Shown piece after piece: positions 27,218 through 35,844 of a stretch of 64,000 nt of DNA. The notes beneath the pieces were generated by a model that was given only the letters and a program-made list of their open reading frames with translations, had not been told where the DNA came from and searched no databases. Location of the stretch: contig DATIKW010000041.1 of NCBI GenBank assembly GCA_035477115.1, positions 4,568 through 68,567 of the forward strand. Reading direction: 5' to 3'. This DNA comes from UBA995 sp035477115. GTDB lineage: Bacteria > Bacillota > Sulfobacillia > UBA995. The first letter of the stretch is position 1, and every line of letters starts with the position of its first letter. The position numbers and the translations under genes are program-made.

Positions 27218-28657
27218 TTGCCCAAGGATTGGGAAGCCTACGAGGGTTACGTGCACGGGCTGCTGGAGCGCCACGGCGCGCCGGGCATGTCCGTGGCAGT
27301 CGCCAGGGACGGTGAGATTGTCTACCAGCATGGCTTCGGCCACCGCGATCGGGAAGCCGGGTTCTCGAACACTCCGACCACGGTCCACGGCATCGGTTCC
27401 ATCACCAAGTCCTTCACCGGTGTGGCCATCATGCAGCTCCAGGAACGGGGTCTCCTTTCGGTGAACGACCCGGTGACCCGGTACCTTCCCGAGTTCCGGG
27501 TCAAGGCCGGCGCCGAGATTGCCAAGAAGATGACCATCCACGACTTCTTGACCCACTCCAGCGGTCTGCCGCCGCTACCCTCGCTCATCTTCGCCATGGC
27601 CGACTCGCTGCGTGAGGACCCGACCATCAGCATGTTCGGAGAGAAGGCGGTCGAGGCACTCGACACCCATCCGCCGCTTCGAACCTACGAGGAACTGATG
27701 GATTTCATCGCCAAGCAGGATTTCGGGCTGCTTGGCAGGCCCGGGCGCTATTTCAGTTACTCCAACGACGCCTACGGTCTGCTCGGGGCAATCATCGAAC
27801 GAGTCAGCGGTGAGCCCTATGAGCAGTATGTGATGCGGCATATCGTGGAGCCTGCGGGGATGGACCGCAGCGCCTTCAAGTTGGACCGCCTGCCTGAGGG
27901 CGCCGAACTCACGCAGCTATACGTCAAGAAGCCGGATACCGAAGAGGTCATCGCCGCCCCGGGTTGGTGGGAAAGTCGCCCCATGGCAGCTGCCGGCTTC
28001 CTGCGCTCCAACGTGGGGGACCTCATCCGCTACATGGAGATCTATCGCAACGGCGGCAAGGTGGGCGAGGAGCAAGTCCTCACCGGGGACTCGGTGCGGC
28101 AGATGGTCACCCCGTACATGGACTCGGGGATGGGCGGCGACTATGGCTACGGGCTGATGCTGACGGTCAATTACCACGGCTTCTCGCTGGTGGAGCACGG
28201 AGGAGGCATAAAAGGTGTATCCGCCTATGTCACTTCGGTGCCCGAGGCGGGGATCACCGGGGCAGCCCTGGCCAACCTGGGAGGCGTCCCCTCCAGTCAG
28301 GCCCTAACCGCCGCCGTCAATACCCTCTTGGGGTTGCCGCTAGCCGGCCGGCGCTTCCCGCAACGGGACTACCGTTACCCTGAGGACCACCTGGCGTCGC
28401 TCACCGGCATGTACCCCTCGGGGGAGGGGCTTCTGCCGCCGACCAGGATCGTCATCGGCCAGGCGGGCCTGGAGGCCCACATGCACCCCAAGGTCTACCC
28501 CGTACGCATGATCGGTCCCTATCAGGGCATCGTCGAAATGTACGGGCCGCAAGACGAGGGCATGCCGATAACCTTCCTGCGTAACGACCTGGGGGACGTG
28601 TTCGCGGTGGCGATGGGGGCCAGGATGATGTTGAAGAAGGATCTGGAGCAGAGCTGA
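27218..28657 (+). CDS. Class C beta-lactamase-related serine hydrolase
   Basis: The ~479-residue protein has the SxxK motif in GIGSITKSFTG, the YxN motif in FSYSNDAYGLLGA, and HGGGIKG near the C-terminal end of the catalytic domain, as in D-aminopeptidases, esterases and PBP4-like hydrolases. A smaller C-terminal domain follows (about 385 onward). The start is placed at TTG 27218, seven bases behind GAGGGAGG; ATG 27194 has its purine stretch too close. There is no signal peptide. It lies within the peptide-use cluster and has a paralogue at 31032-32444. Confidence 0.85.
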   Translation: MPKDWEAYEGYVHGLLERHGAPGMSVAVARDGEIVYQHGFGHRDREAGFSNTPTTVHGIGSITKSFTGVAIMQLQERGLLSVNDPVTRYLPEFRVKAGAEIAKKMTIHDFLTHSSGLPPLPSLIFAMADSLREDPTISMFGEKAVEALDTHPPLRTYEELMDFIAKQDFGLLGRPGRYFSYSNDAYGLLGAIIERVSGEPYEQYVMRHIVEPAGMDRSAFKLDRLPEGAELTQLYVKKPDTEEVIAAPGWWESRPMAAAGFLRSNVGDLIRYMEIYRNGGKVGEEQVLTGDSVRQMVTPYMDSGMGGDYGYGLMLTVNYHGFSLVEHGGGIKGVSAYVTSVPEAGITGAALANLGGVPSSQALTAAVNTLLGLPLAGRRFPQRDYRYPEDHLASLTGMYPSGEGLLPPTRIVIGQAGLEAHMHPKVYPVRMIGPYQGIVEMYGPQDEGMPITFLRNDLGDVFAVAMGARMMLKKDLEQS

Positions 28658-28871
28658 CCCGGCCCGTAGCTGCTGCGGCCCGGGCGACCACCGACATGGG
28701 GGAAGCCCGGGAAGGTCACCACGCCCCTCGTCCGGAGCATGGTGGATATCGGTTGCGCGGGCTGGAGGCGCTCGGGCTCGCCGGGCTGGAGCCCCAGGGC
28801 ATGGCAGCCTACGTCGGAGAGGGTCTCCCGTGCTGAGTCCACTGTAACGGGTTAGAGGAGGAAGATCAGAT

Positions 28872-30017
28872 ATGGGCGAGGGACCCCGGCGGTCGGCGGA
28901 ACGGGCCCGGGAATTGCACGTTAGGAGCATAGTGGTCGATACCCTCTCGGGAGGTCCTTCCCTCTTCACCGACCGGATGACCGAGCGGGCCAAGCGGGTG
29001 CTCGAGGAGGGAAAGTCGGGAATCGAGGCGGTGGTGGCGGCCGAGCAGGAGATGGTCCGCGAGTTGGCCGAGGACGCCGGGTGCAGGGAGCACTACCGCC
29101 GGATGTGGGACGAGGGCGGCGTAACCTGCGCCTCGCTGACCCTGGGAGGTCTCGGGAGCCCGCCTTTCTCCTTCCGTTCGGGGCTCGAGAGCCTGGCCCG
29201 GACCACCCGGGTGCTGGATGCCTGCGACGACTGGCTGGCGAAGGTGACCCGGGCGGAACAGGTCCGCCTGGCCCACGACGCGGGAAAGCACGGTCTTATC
29301 CTGAACTTCCAGAACACCACCCACTTCGGCCTCGATCTCGACCGGCTGGACCTCTTCTATGATTTCGGGGTTCGCATCATTCAGTTGACCTACAACCAGC
29401 GGAACTTCGTGGGCGACGGCTGCACGGAGCGGACCGACGCCGGCCTCAGCCACTTCGGCGTGGAACTGGTGCGCCGCTTGAACCGCATGGGCGTACTGGT
29501 CGACCTTTCCCACTCGGGGTCGGCGACCGCGTGGGATGCTATCCGGGTCTCCGAGAAACCGGTGGCCTTTACTCACACGTTCTGTCGAGCGCTGTCCGAG
29601 CACGACCGGGGTAAGCCGGACGAACTCCTCCGAGCGGTGGCGGAGACAGGGGGCTACATTGGCATGGTGACCGTTCCCTTCTTCATCTCTTCTGAGCCGC
29701 AGCCCACCCTGAAGGACGTCGTCCGGCATGTGCGGCACGCGGTGGAGGTCGCCGGCATCGACCACGTGGGCATCGGCACCGACTGGGGAGCCGTCTATCC
29801 CCGGGAACTGGCAGACGCGCTGAACCGGGAGATGGGGTTGATCGGATTCCGTGCCGAGCACCGGGTGGACTGGAACGCCACCATGCCCGATTACCGCTCC
29901 TGGCAGGACTGGCCCGGCATCACCGCCTCGTTGCTCGAGGACGGCTTCACCAAGGAGGAAGTGCAGAAGCTGCTCGGCCTGAATTTCCTCAGGGTCTTCG
30001 AGCAGACGGTGGGCTGA
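28872..30017 (+). CDS. M19 (renal dipeptidase-like) protein with altered metal site
   Basis: The 381-residue protein aligns with membrane dipeptidases: GVRIIQLTYNQRNFVGDG, GLSHFGVELVRRLNRMGVLVDLSHSG, AVAETGGYIGMV, and GIDHVGIGTDWG. However, the first metal-binding segment, normally DGHND, reads VVDTLSGGP, so the HxD pair is absent, and the bridging Glu position (normally IEGG) reads NFQNTTHFG. The His of DLSH and the later Asp are kept. The enzyme may bind one metal, use another substrate, or be inactive. AGGAGG precedes the ATG. Confidence 0.8.
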   Translation: MGEGPRRSAERARELHVRSIVVDTLSGGPSLFTDRMTERAKRVLEEGKSGIEAVVAAEQEMVRELAEDAGCREHYRRMWDEGGVTCASLTLGGLGSPPFSFRSGLESLARTTRVLDACDDWLAKVTRAEQVRLAHDAGKHGLILNFQNTTHFGLDLDRLDLFYDFGVRIIQLTYNQRNFVGDGCTERTDAGLSHFGVELVRRLNRMGVLVDLSHSGSATAWDAIRVSEKPVAFTHTFCRALSEHDRGKPDELLRAVAETGGYIGMVTVPFFISSEPQPTLKDVVRHVRHAVEVAGIDHVGIGTDWGAVYPRELADALNREMGLIGFRAEHRVDWNATMPDYRSWQDWPGITASLLEDGFTKEEVQKLLGLNFLRVFEQTVG

Positions 30018-30116
30018 CGGCCGGGCGGGTAGGCCGGTAAGACGCTTCGGGAACCCGTCCGGGCACAGGGTCTGCCTATGTTTGCGATGCCGGCCGCCGC
30101 TTGCCTGGGCCGAGGG

Positions 30117-30653
30117 TCAAGGCTCGGGATGATCGGGACACGGGATGTCCAAGGCGCGGCTCATGGCATCCATGAAGTGTGTCACGTCCCGTCTCAGTTG
30201 AGCCACCGCCCCGGGGAGCTGCCGGAGCAGTTCAACCGTCCTGCCGGCGTCAAGCACGAAACCATAGATGTTCCTGAATAAGTGCCGGAAACGCCGGTAC
30301 TCATCAAGAATCCTCGACGTTCCGTCCGATATCAGCCCAGGACGGATCCCCCTTACCGGCATGCTCATCTGTCGCAGGAGTTCCGCATGCCAGTCTGATC
30401 CGCGCGGCAATCCGGCGCCATCAATGGAGCGAGCTACCACCCTGGCCATATTCTCAAAGCAGTTGTAGAAGTCCTGAAGATACGAACCGACTATTCGGGC
30501 TGCGTTCTCGTCCGACAGAGGAAATCCCCCAACCCTGTCCGACATAACCTCTGGGTACAGCCCCAGATCCGTGAGTTTCGCGAGTACAGCCTCGAGGTTC
30601 TTCAGTTCGTCTCGGAGACGGGCCTCGGCCAACAAATACCCCTGCACTTTCAT
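30117..30653 (-). CDS. HepT-like HEPN ribonuclease toxin
   Basis: The 178-residue, mostly helical protein contains LDEYRRFRHLFRNIYGFVLD at about 115-135, which resembles the R-to-H active loop of HepT-like HEPN proteins, and FYNCFENMARVVARSIDG earlier. Its ATG overlaps the stop of the upstream nucleotidyltransferase gene by four bases, the normal MNT-HepT order. In such pairs the nucleotidyltransferase adenylylates HepT to neutralise it. The motif is less canonical than RX4HXY, so the activity is inferred from family and context. Confidence 0.75.
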   Translation of the reverse strand: MKVQGYLLAEARLRDELKNLEAVLAKLTDLGLYPEVMSDRVGGFPLSDENAARIVGSYLQDFYNCFENMARVVARSIDGAGLPRGSDWHAELLRQMSMPVRGIRPGLISDGTSRILDEYRRFRHLFRNIYGFVLDAGRTVELLRQLPGAVAQLRRDVTHFMDAMSRALDIPCPDHPEP

Positions 30654-31000
30654 AGCTTCACTCCTCGCCGAAGGACATGCTCAACGAGGGACGGTGCGGC
30701 ATCCTCCCTGCGGACAATGCTCAACGGAAACGGGTCGGCCACCATTCCCGCATCGGAGTACATCTTCCAGAAGGGACCGGCGAACCCGTCTACCATCACA
30801 TCGATGTCCGAGTGCGCGTCGAATCCCCCTTCCACCAAAGAGCCATATACGACCACTTCTGAGACCCCGTACTCATCTTTCAGCATGGCCGCAATTCGCC
30901 GTGCTCGATCCATAGCTTCCTCCCGGAGCAGGCTGAGTTCCCTTTCCTGTTCCCGGGAGATGGCTCGCCGGATCGCGCCGCAATACCAGGAATCGGTCAT
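30650..31000 (-). CDS. MNT-type nucleotidyltransferase antitoxin
   Basis: The 116-residue protein has the minimal nucleotidyltransferase signature VVVYGSLVEGGFDAHSDIDV: GS followed by two Asp that bind magnesium. An N-terminal helix of about 40 residues precedes the domain. The start was placed at ATG 31000; the longer frame to 31399 overlaps the neighbouring hydrolase in another phase. The gene is coupled to the HepT-like toxin by an ATGA overlap. It likely transfers AMP to the partner, known for MNT/HepT families. Confidence 0.8.
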   Translation of the reverse strand: MTDSWYCGAIRRAISREQERELSLLREEAMDRARRIAAMLKDEYGVSEVVVYGSLVEGGFDAHSDIDVMVDGFAGPFWKMYSDAGMVADPFPLSIVRREDAAPSLVEHVLRRGVKL

Positions 31001-31031
31001 CTCCGCTACTATTCGCTCCCCACCGGCAACA

Positions 31032-32444
31032 TCATACCGGGCCGATCCGCCGCAGCTTGTACCGTTCGTACAGCACCTCCACCGTCTCGCCTTTCCGGTT
31101 GAACTCGACGGTGCTCCGGCGGCCGGCAGCAAGGGTGAAGAAGCGGGGCGCACCGCCCTGCAGCACCTCGGGGATGAGGGGCACGTTCTCCTGGTGGTGC
31201 TTGTCCTTGAACTCCGCCTGCAACAGGTCTCCCTTGCGGCGGAACGTGATCTGCATCGTACCCTTGAAGGTCTCGTATACCCCCGCGAGGCTGTCGAGCA
31301 TCCGCTCAATCCGCAGGAAAGGCAGGCGGTCCGGGTCCTCGCCGATGAGGGCGGCCAGGCCCGCCATGCCCAGCTGGCCTGCGGCATAGCCGGCTCCATT
31401 GGCCAGCACGGCGACGGCGACGTCGCGGGCGGGGATGAACCCGATGTAGGCGGTGGCCACGCCCACGCTGCCGCCGTGGCCGACCAGGCGGTGGCCGAAG
31501 AAGTCGGGGTAGGCGTGCAGGCCGTAGCCGTAAGTCCCCGGCTGATCGAGGAGGGCGGGAGAGCCGTGGCTTTCCAGCCACCCGGAGGCGGGGAGGCGCA
31601 CCCGGCCCTCCATCATGGCCTGGATGGAAGCATCGGCGGCGATCCGCCCGCCGCCATCGGGGGTGCCGCCGCCCAAGAGGAACATCCGCAGGTAACGGAT
31701 GAGGTCGGGCACACTGGAGATGAGCCCGCCGTCGGCCAGGATCCGGCCGAAGGAATAGCGGCTGGCAAGGGGATCGCCGTCGCTGGTGATGAGGTGCGGG
31801 GTCGCGGCGTCGGCATCGGCCTCGACGGCCGCTCGGGCGAACGTGCTCCGCCGCATGCCCAGCGGGTCGAGGATGTGCTGGCGCAGGTAGTCGGGATAGG
31901 ACAACCCGGAGACCCGCTCGATGATCTCGCCCAGCAACACATAGCCCTCGTTCAAGTAGAACCAGCGCTCGCCGGGGCGGGTCTCGACCCAGTCCTCGGC
32001 GCCGCGCATGAAGGTCAACAGGTCGTCGACGCTGGCGATGGGCAGCCACTTTTCGGTGGAGCCGTGCTCTCGGGACAGCACCGCCTCGGCGTAAGCCAGG
32101 GCGGGGATGCCGCTGGTATGGGTCATGAGGTGCCGGAGGCGGATGCGCTCGCCGAAGGGCCGGATGGGCAGGGGAACGTACTCCTCCACGGGGTCGTCCA
32201 CCGACAGCTTGCCCTGCTCCTGTAGCTGCATCAGGGCAAGACAGGTGAAGGACTTGGTGACGCTGCCGATGGCGTACAGCGTCTCCGGCGTGGCGGGCAG
32301 GCCGTCCTTCAGGTCGCGGAAGCCATAGCCCCGCTGGTGGACCACGTCGGCCCCCGCCAGGAGGGCCAGGCTGACGCCGGGGAGGTGGGTCTGTCCCATC
32401 TTTTCCAGGATGAACGCGTCAAGGGCGGCAAAGCGGCCGGGCAT
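31032..32444 (-). CDS. Class C beta-lactamase-related serine hydrolase (paralogue)
   Basis: The 470-residue protein shares the motifs of the gene at 27218: AIGSVTKSFTCLALMQLQEQG with the SxxK nucleophile, WFYLNEGYVLLGEIIERVSG with YxN, and VGHGGSVG. A C-terminal lipocalin-like domain follows (about 375 onward, SLAGVYETFKGTMQITFRRK). ATG 32444 has a perfect GGAGGTGAT site. The two hydrolases face each other on opposite strands around the M19-like gene and the toxin-antitoxin pair. The substrate is unknown; peptides or D-amino acid amides are likely given the setting. Confidence 0.85.
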   Translation of the reverse strand: MPGRFAALDAFILEKMGQTHLPGVSLALLAGADVVHQRGYGFRDLKDGLPATPETLYAIGSVTKSFTCLALMQLQEQGKLSVDDPVEEYVPLPIRPFGERIRLRHLMTHTSGIPALAYAEAVLSREHGSTEKWLPIASVDDLLTFMRGAEDWVETRPGERWFYLNEGYVLLGEIIERVSGLSYPDYLRQHILDPLGMRRSTFARAAVEADADAATPHLITSDGDPLASRYSFGRILADGGLISSVPDLIRYLRMFLLGGGTPDGGGRIAADASIQAMMEGRVRLPASGWLESHGSPALLDQPGTYGYGLHAYPDFFGHRLVGHGGSVGVATAYIGFIPARDVAVAVLANGAGYAAGQLGMAGLAALIGEDPDRLPFLRIERMLDSLAGVYETFKGTMQITFRRKGDLLQAEFKDKHHQENVPLIPEVLQGGAPRFFTLAAGRRSTVEFNRKGETVEVLYERYKLRRIGPV

Positions 32445-32514
32445 GCGATCACCTCCGCGGTAATCGGACCAGGCAGGCAGTTCCACAAGCGGGTTTCCCT
32501 CACCTGTTCGGGCG

Positions 32515-32521
32515 TGATAAT
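32515..32521 (+). promoter_or_regulatory. Possible extended -10 for trpS
   Basis: TGATAAT just before an in-frame ATG resembles an extended -10 with GATAAT; the -35 region is weak. If used, transcription would start near 32528 and exclude that ATG, favouring TTG 32555 as the trpS start. Confidence 0.35.
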
Positions 32522-32554
32522 ATGGACCAAGATCGTCTTGGGAGTGGTGGCCAG

Positions 32555-33544
32555 TTGGGCGAGGAAATCGTCTTCTCAGGCATTCAGCCGAGCGGCAGGA
32601 TTCACGTCGGCAACTACCTGGGGGCGATAAGGAACTGGGTGAGGCTCCAGGATCAGCACCTCTGCTATTACTGCGTGGTGGACTACCACGCGATCACGTC
32701 GCCTTACGAGCCAGGGGCATTCCCCCAGGCCGTGCTGGATGCCGTGGCCGCCAACGTCGCCGCCGGACTCGACCCGGATCGCTCGGTCATCTTCGTCCAG
32801 TCCCAGGTGCCCGAGCACACCGAGCTATGCTGGATCCTGAGCGCCGTCACCCCCGCGGGGGAGTTGCAGCGGATGACGCAGTACAAGGACCGGGCCCGGG
32901 TGCGCCGCGAGGTGGTCAACGCCGGCGTGCTCACCTACCCCATATTGCAGGCGGCGGACATCCTGGCGTACAAGGGAACGCTCGTGCCGATAGGCGAGGA
33001 TCAGGCGCAACACCTGGAGCTGACCCGGGAAATAGCCAGGAAGTTCAACGCCGCCTACGGGCCCACCTTTCCCGAGCCGCAAGTGTCATTCAGCCCATCG
33101 CCCCGGATCATGTCGCTGAGCGATCCCAGGGTGAAGATGTCCAAGAGCAGTCCCGGCAGCTATCTATCGCTGATGGCGGAACCGGCGGCAATCCGGGAGA
33201 CGGTGGCCCGCGCCGTCACCGACACGGGACCGACTCCTGGCGGCGAGATGAGCCCCGGAGTCGCGACGCTATTCCACCTGCTCGATGCCTTCGCCCCGGA
33301 CGGGACTGCGGAGCGTTTCCGCGCCGCACACCGGGAGGGAGGTTTGCGTTATTCGGAGTTGAAGACTTGCCTGGCGGAGTGCCTGATAGAGCGCCTCGAA
33401 CCCATCCGCCGCCGGTACCGGGAGTTGATGGCCCGGCCGGAGACGCTGAAAGCTATCGTGCGTCACGGCACGGCCCGGGCTCGGCCGGCGGCCTGCGCCA
33501 CCCTGGAGGAAGTGCGCGAGAAGATCGGCATCCTCAAGATCTAG
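32555..33544 (+). CDS. trpS: Tryptophanyl-tRNA synthetase
   Basis: The ~329-residue class I synthetase charges tRNA-Trp. Motifs: FSGIQPSGRIHVGNYLGAI containing the HIGH-like HVGN, the substrate-binding stretch VLTYPILQAADILAY and GEDQAQHLELTREIARKFN, and KMSKS within VKMSKSSPGSY. Start TTG 32555 gives the family's usual N-terminus and length; ATG 32522 is an alternative lacking a ribosome site. The 3' end overlaps a small convergent open frame by four bases. No T-box leader is present. Confidence 0.95.
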   Translation: MGEEIVFSGIQPSGRIHVGNYLGAIRNWVRLQDQHLCYYCVVDYHAITSPYEPGAFPQAVLDAVAANVAAGLDPDRSVIFVQSQVPEHTELCWILSAVTPAGELQRMTQYKDRARVRREVVNAGVLTYPILQAADILAYKGTLVPIGEDQAQHLELTREIARKFNAAYGPTFPEPQVSFSPSPRIMSLSDPRVKMSKSSPGSYLSLMAEPAAIRETVARAVTDTGPTPGGEMSPGVATLFHLLDAFAPDGTAERFRAAHREGGLRYSELKTCLAECLIERLEPIRRRYRELMARPETLKAIVRHGTARARPAACATLEEVREKIGILKI

Positions 33545-33705
33545 GTCTGGCGCTTGCGCGACCGGAGGTCGTGCAGGAGTTCATCGAAGTCGTCCTGGTT
33601 GTCGGCGGCGGCATCGTCGGGCGGGGCCCGGCGCTCATGGAGGTAGTAGGCGAACGCCGCCGCGGCCAGCAGGAAAGCGATGATGCTCAGGATCAGCCAG
33701 AACAA
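33541..33705 (-). CDS. Small membrane protein, hypothetical
   Basis: A short open frame encodes one strongly hydrophobic helix (WLILSIIAFLLAAAAFAYYL) followed by an acidic/basic tail (HERRAPPDDAAADNQDDFDE). TTG 33705 behind AGGGGG gives about 54 residues; an ATG at 33780 would add an unlikely, cysteine-rich prefix. Its stop overlaps that of trpS from the opposite strand. The composition looks like a real small membrane protein, but no family is recognised. Confidence 0.45.
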   Translation of the reverse strand: MFWLILSIIAFLLAAAAFAYYLHERRAPPDDAAADNQDDFDELLHDLRSRKRQT

Positions 33706-33799
33706 TGTACCCAGCCCCCTGGTGTGCCTGCAGGTATTATGTCCCGATCCGCTGGAAGCCTGACGGCAGGCCCGCGGCATCGCTGGAGGAGGCGAAGGC

Positions 33800-34960
33800 G
33801 TGGAAGACCGGATGATGGCAACGGTGAAGCGGATGGCCGTGCCCCGGGGCCCGGGGTCGGCGGGCGAGAGAGCGGCAGGGGAATATGTGAGCGAACGGCT
33901 GAGGGACCTGGGGCTCGACGTCCGAGCGGAGACCTTTCGCGCCCCGTCGACTTTCTCCTGGGTGTACTTGCTGCTGTATGTGGCGCCCGGCGCTGCCGTG
34001 GCTGCGGCCGCCTACCGTCCGCTGGCCGGAGTGGCGCTGGCCCTCGGCGGGCTGCTGCTCTTCTACCTCGAACTCGACTTCCGCGAGTTGCTGGGCCACG
34101 CCTTCCGCTGGTCGCGTTCATCGAACATCATCGGACGGGCAGCCCAGGGCGGGACGCGGGGGATCCCGGTCATCCTGATGGCGCACCGGGACTCCTCCAA
34201 GGCAGCGCTGAACTTCCGGCCGGGGCTGGTGGAAGGTTTTCGCCGGTCTTTCCTGGGCATGGTCGCCGCCTACCTGTTCACGCCCATCCTCCTGGCGGCG
34301 TATGCGGCGAGCGGCGCGAGCGCGCTGTGGTGGCTCAGCTTCGTGCCCGCGGGTTACCTGCTACTGAGCGCAGGCTTCCTCCTGCACCGGGAGATCGCAG
34401 ACCAGGTGACGCGGGGGGCCAACGACAACGCATCGGGGGTCGCCGTGCTCCTCGCCCTGGTCGAGACCTGGACCCGCACGCCGCCTCGACACCTTGAACT
34501 ATGGGCGGTCATCACCGGTGCCGAGGAGTCGGGGACCTGGGGCGGGGCGGACTTCCTCCGCCGGCACGGCCGCGGCCTGAAGGATGCCCTGTTCCTGAAC
34601 TTCGACAATGTGGGTGCCGGCCAGGTGCACTACGTCGATGCCGAAGGATCCTTGCGGGGGTATCGCGCCTCGCCGCGGCTACTCGCCGCAGCGGAGGCGG
34701 CCGGGCGGCGAAGGCCCGACCTCAAGGTCAGCCGGGCGGCCTATCGCCTGTTGCCCACCGACGCTACCCGCGCCCTGGCTTGGGGTTACCAGGCGATGAG
34801 CCTCCTGGCGACTGATGAGCGAGGGCTCCTCCCCAACTGGCACTGGCTCACCGACATCCCCGAGGGCGTCGATCCCGAATGCCTGCGACATTGCCATGAC
34901 TTCGCCTGGGAACTGGTGCTCGAACTCGATCGGCGGGCGGGTCAGGGCTGCTCGGAGTAG
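33800..34960 (+). CDS. M28 family metallopeptidase with membrane segments
   Basis: The 386-residue protein carries M28 zinc ligands: His in ILMAHRDSS, Asp in RGANDNASGVAVLL, Glu pair in ITGAEESGTWGG, and probable further ligands toward the C-terminus (LPTDATRALAWGY, LTDIPEGVD). Hydrophobic segments at about 52-95 and 155-200 interrupt the catalytic domain, suggesting a membrane-embedded aminopeptidase-like protein. It begins with GTG 33800 behind GGAGGAGG. It converges with the SurA-N gene and overlaps it by 19 bases. Confidence 0.85.
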   Translation: MEDRMMATVKRMAVPRGPGSAGERAAGEYVSERLRDLGLDVRAETFRAPSTFSWVYLLLYVAPGAAVAAAAYRPLAGVALALGGLLLFYLELDFRELLGHAFRWSRSSNIIGRAAQGGTRGIPVILMAHRDSSKAALNFRPGLVEGFRRSFLGMVAAYLFTPILLAAYAASGASALWWLSFVPAGYLLLSAGFLLHREIADQVTRGANDNASGVAVLLALVETWTRTPPRHLELWAVITGAEESGTWGGADFLRRHGRGLKDALFLNFDNVGAGQVHYVDAEGSLRGYRASPRLLAAAEAAGRRRPDLKVSRAAYRLLPTDATRALAWGYQAMSLLATDERGLLPNWHWLTDIPEGVDPECLRHCHDFAWELVLELDRRAGQGCSE

Positions 34961-35550
34961 TCGATGATGGATGCCGTCTCGCGCAGTCCCTTGAGCCAAG
35001 CCGGCATCCGTTCGTTCACCGCTTCCCGGAGCAGGTCGGTCACGATCTCCTCGCGCACTTGCTCGAACTCGCCGGCGTAAACGTCAGGTTGTTCGGCATG
35101 GCGGGCCCGGGCCTGTTCCTCGGTGATGGTGACTCCCCGTTCGACCAGCGCCCGGGCGAGCAGGTCGAGTTCTACTTCCCGGCCAAGTGCTGCTTCATCC
35201 AGGCCATGAGCGGCCAGCGCTTGCTGGAAGTGCTCCTCGGACTCGAACTGGCCCCGAATTCCGGCCAGTTCTTGCTCAACCCGGGACGCTTCCACGGTGA
35301 CACTCAGCTCCTCAGCGGCCTGCCGGATCAGGACCCTGGTCACTAACCGGTCCACCGTGGCCCGACCGAGCTGGCGATACATGTCCTGATATACCTCGTC
35401 CCGGGTGATCACCTCGCCGTTGACGATCACCGCGGCCGGACGCGGTTCGCGTCCGAGGAAGCTGATGATGGCAGACAAGCTCACCGCTGTTGCCAGGATG
35501 GCCAACAGACACACGATGACCACGGATCGATTCAGCCGTGCCAAGCCCAA
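34942..35550 (-). CDS. SurA N-terminal domain (foldase-like) protein, membrane anchored
   Basis: The 202-residue protein has an N-terminal signal-anchor (VVIVCLLAILATAVSLSAII) and a SurA_N/trigger-factor-like chaperone domain (IVNGEVITRDEVYQDMYRQL, LVTRVLIRQAAEELSV, VEQELAGIRGQFESEEHFQQ). There is no parvulin peptidyl-prolyl isomerase domain, so it resembles a holdase fragment of PrsA/SurA proteins that assists folding outside the membrane. The start (TTG 35550) is uncertain. Confidence 0.75.
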   Translation of the reverse strand: MGLARLNRSVVIVCLLAILATAVSLSAIISFLGREPRPAAVIVNGEVITRDEVYQDMYRQLGRATVDRLVTRVLIRQAAEELSVTVEASRVEQELAGIRGQFESEEHFQQALAAHGLDEAALGREVELDLLARALVERGVTITEEQARARHAEQPDVYAGEFEQVREEIVTDLLREAVNERMPAWLKGLRETASIIDYSEQP

Positions 35551-35645
35551 GCACCCCCATGTAGCTGCATGTCCCTCACATGATGGAGCTTAACACGCCA
35601 AGGAGGCATTGGATAGGGGAAATACCTGGTAGACCGGCAGACCAC

Positions 35646-35766
35646 CATGCCCCCTGGGGGCACCGCGGGGTACGAAAACGGCAGAAGTGGCTTGGCGGCG
35701 GGAGACCGCGTCTTCGGACGTACGGGGATTCCGCGGGTAGGGGCGGGTTTGGAACCCGCCCCTACC
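35646..35766 (+). repeat. Dispersed repeat, best-preserved full copy
   Basis: This 121-bp copy has the 5' module (CATGCCCCCTGGGGGCACCG, GAAAACGGC), the middle GGCGGGAGACCGC...GGACGTACGGG block, and a 14-bp-stem palindrome at 35736-35766 (GGTAGGGGCGGGTT, loop TGG, AACCCGCCCCTACC). It lies downstream of larA and upstream of the SurA-N gene. The remaining parts of this 294-bp interval show no gene. Confidence 0.85.
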
Positions 35767-35844
35767 ATGGGTGCGGCCACGACCGCGAGTTCACTTTGCC
35801 GGCAGTCAAGGGAAGCGGAAGCGGTACTGCCACGCGGGGACGCG

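Noticed and set aside
32827..34497. 556-codon plus-strand frame across trpS and the M28 peptidase
   Set aside because: Out of phase with two well supported genes and rich in Pro, Arg and Gly, typical of a frame shadow.
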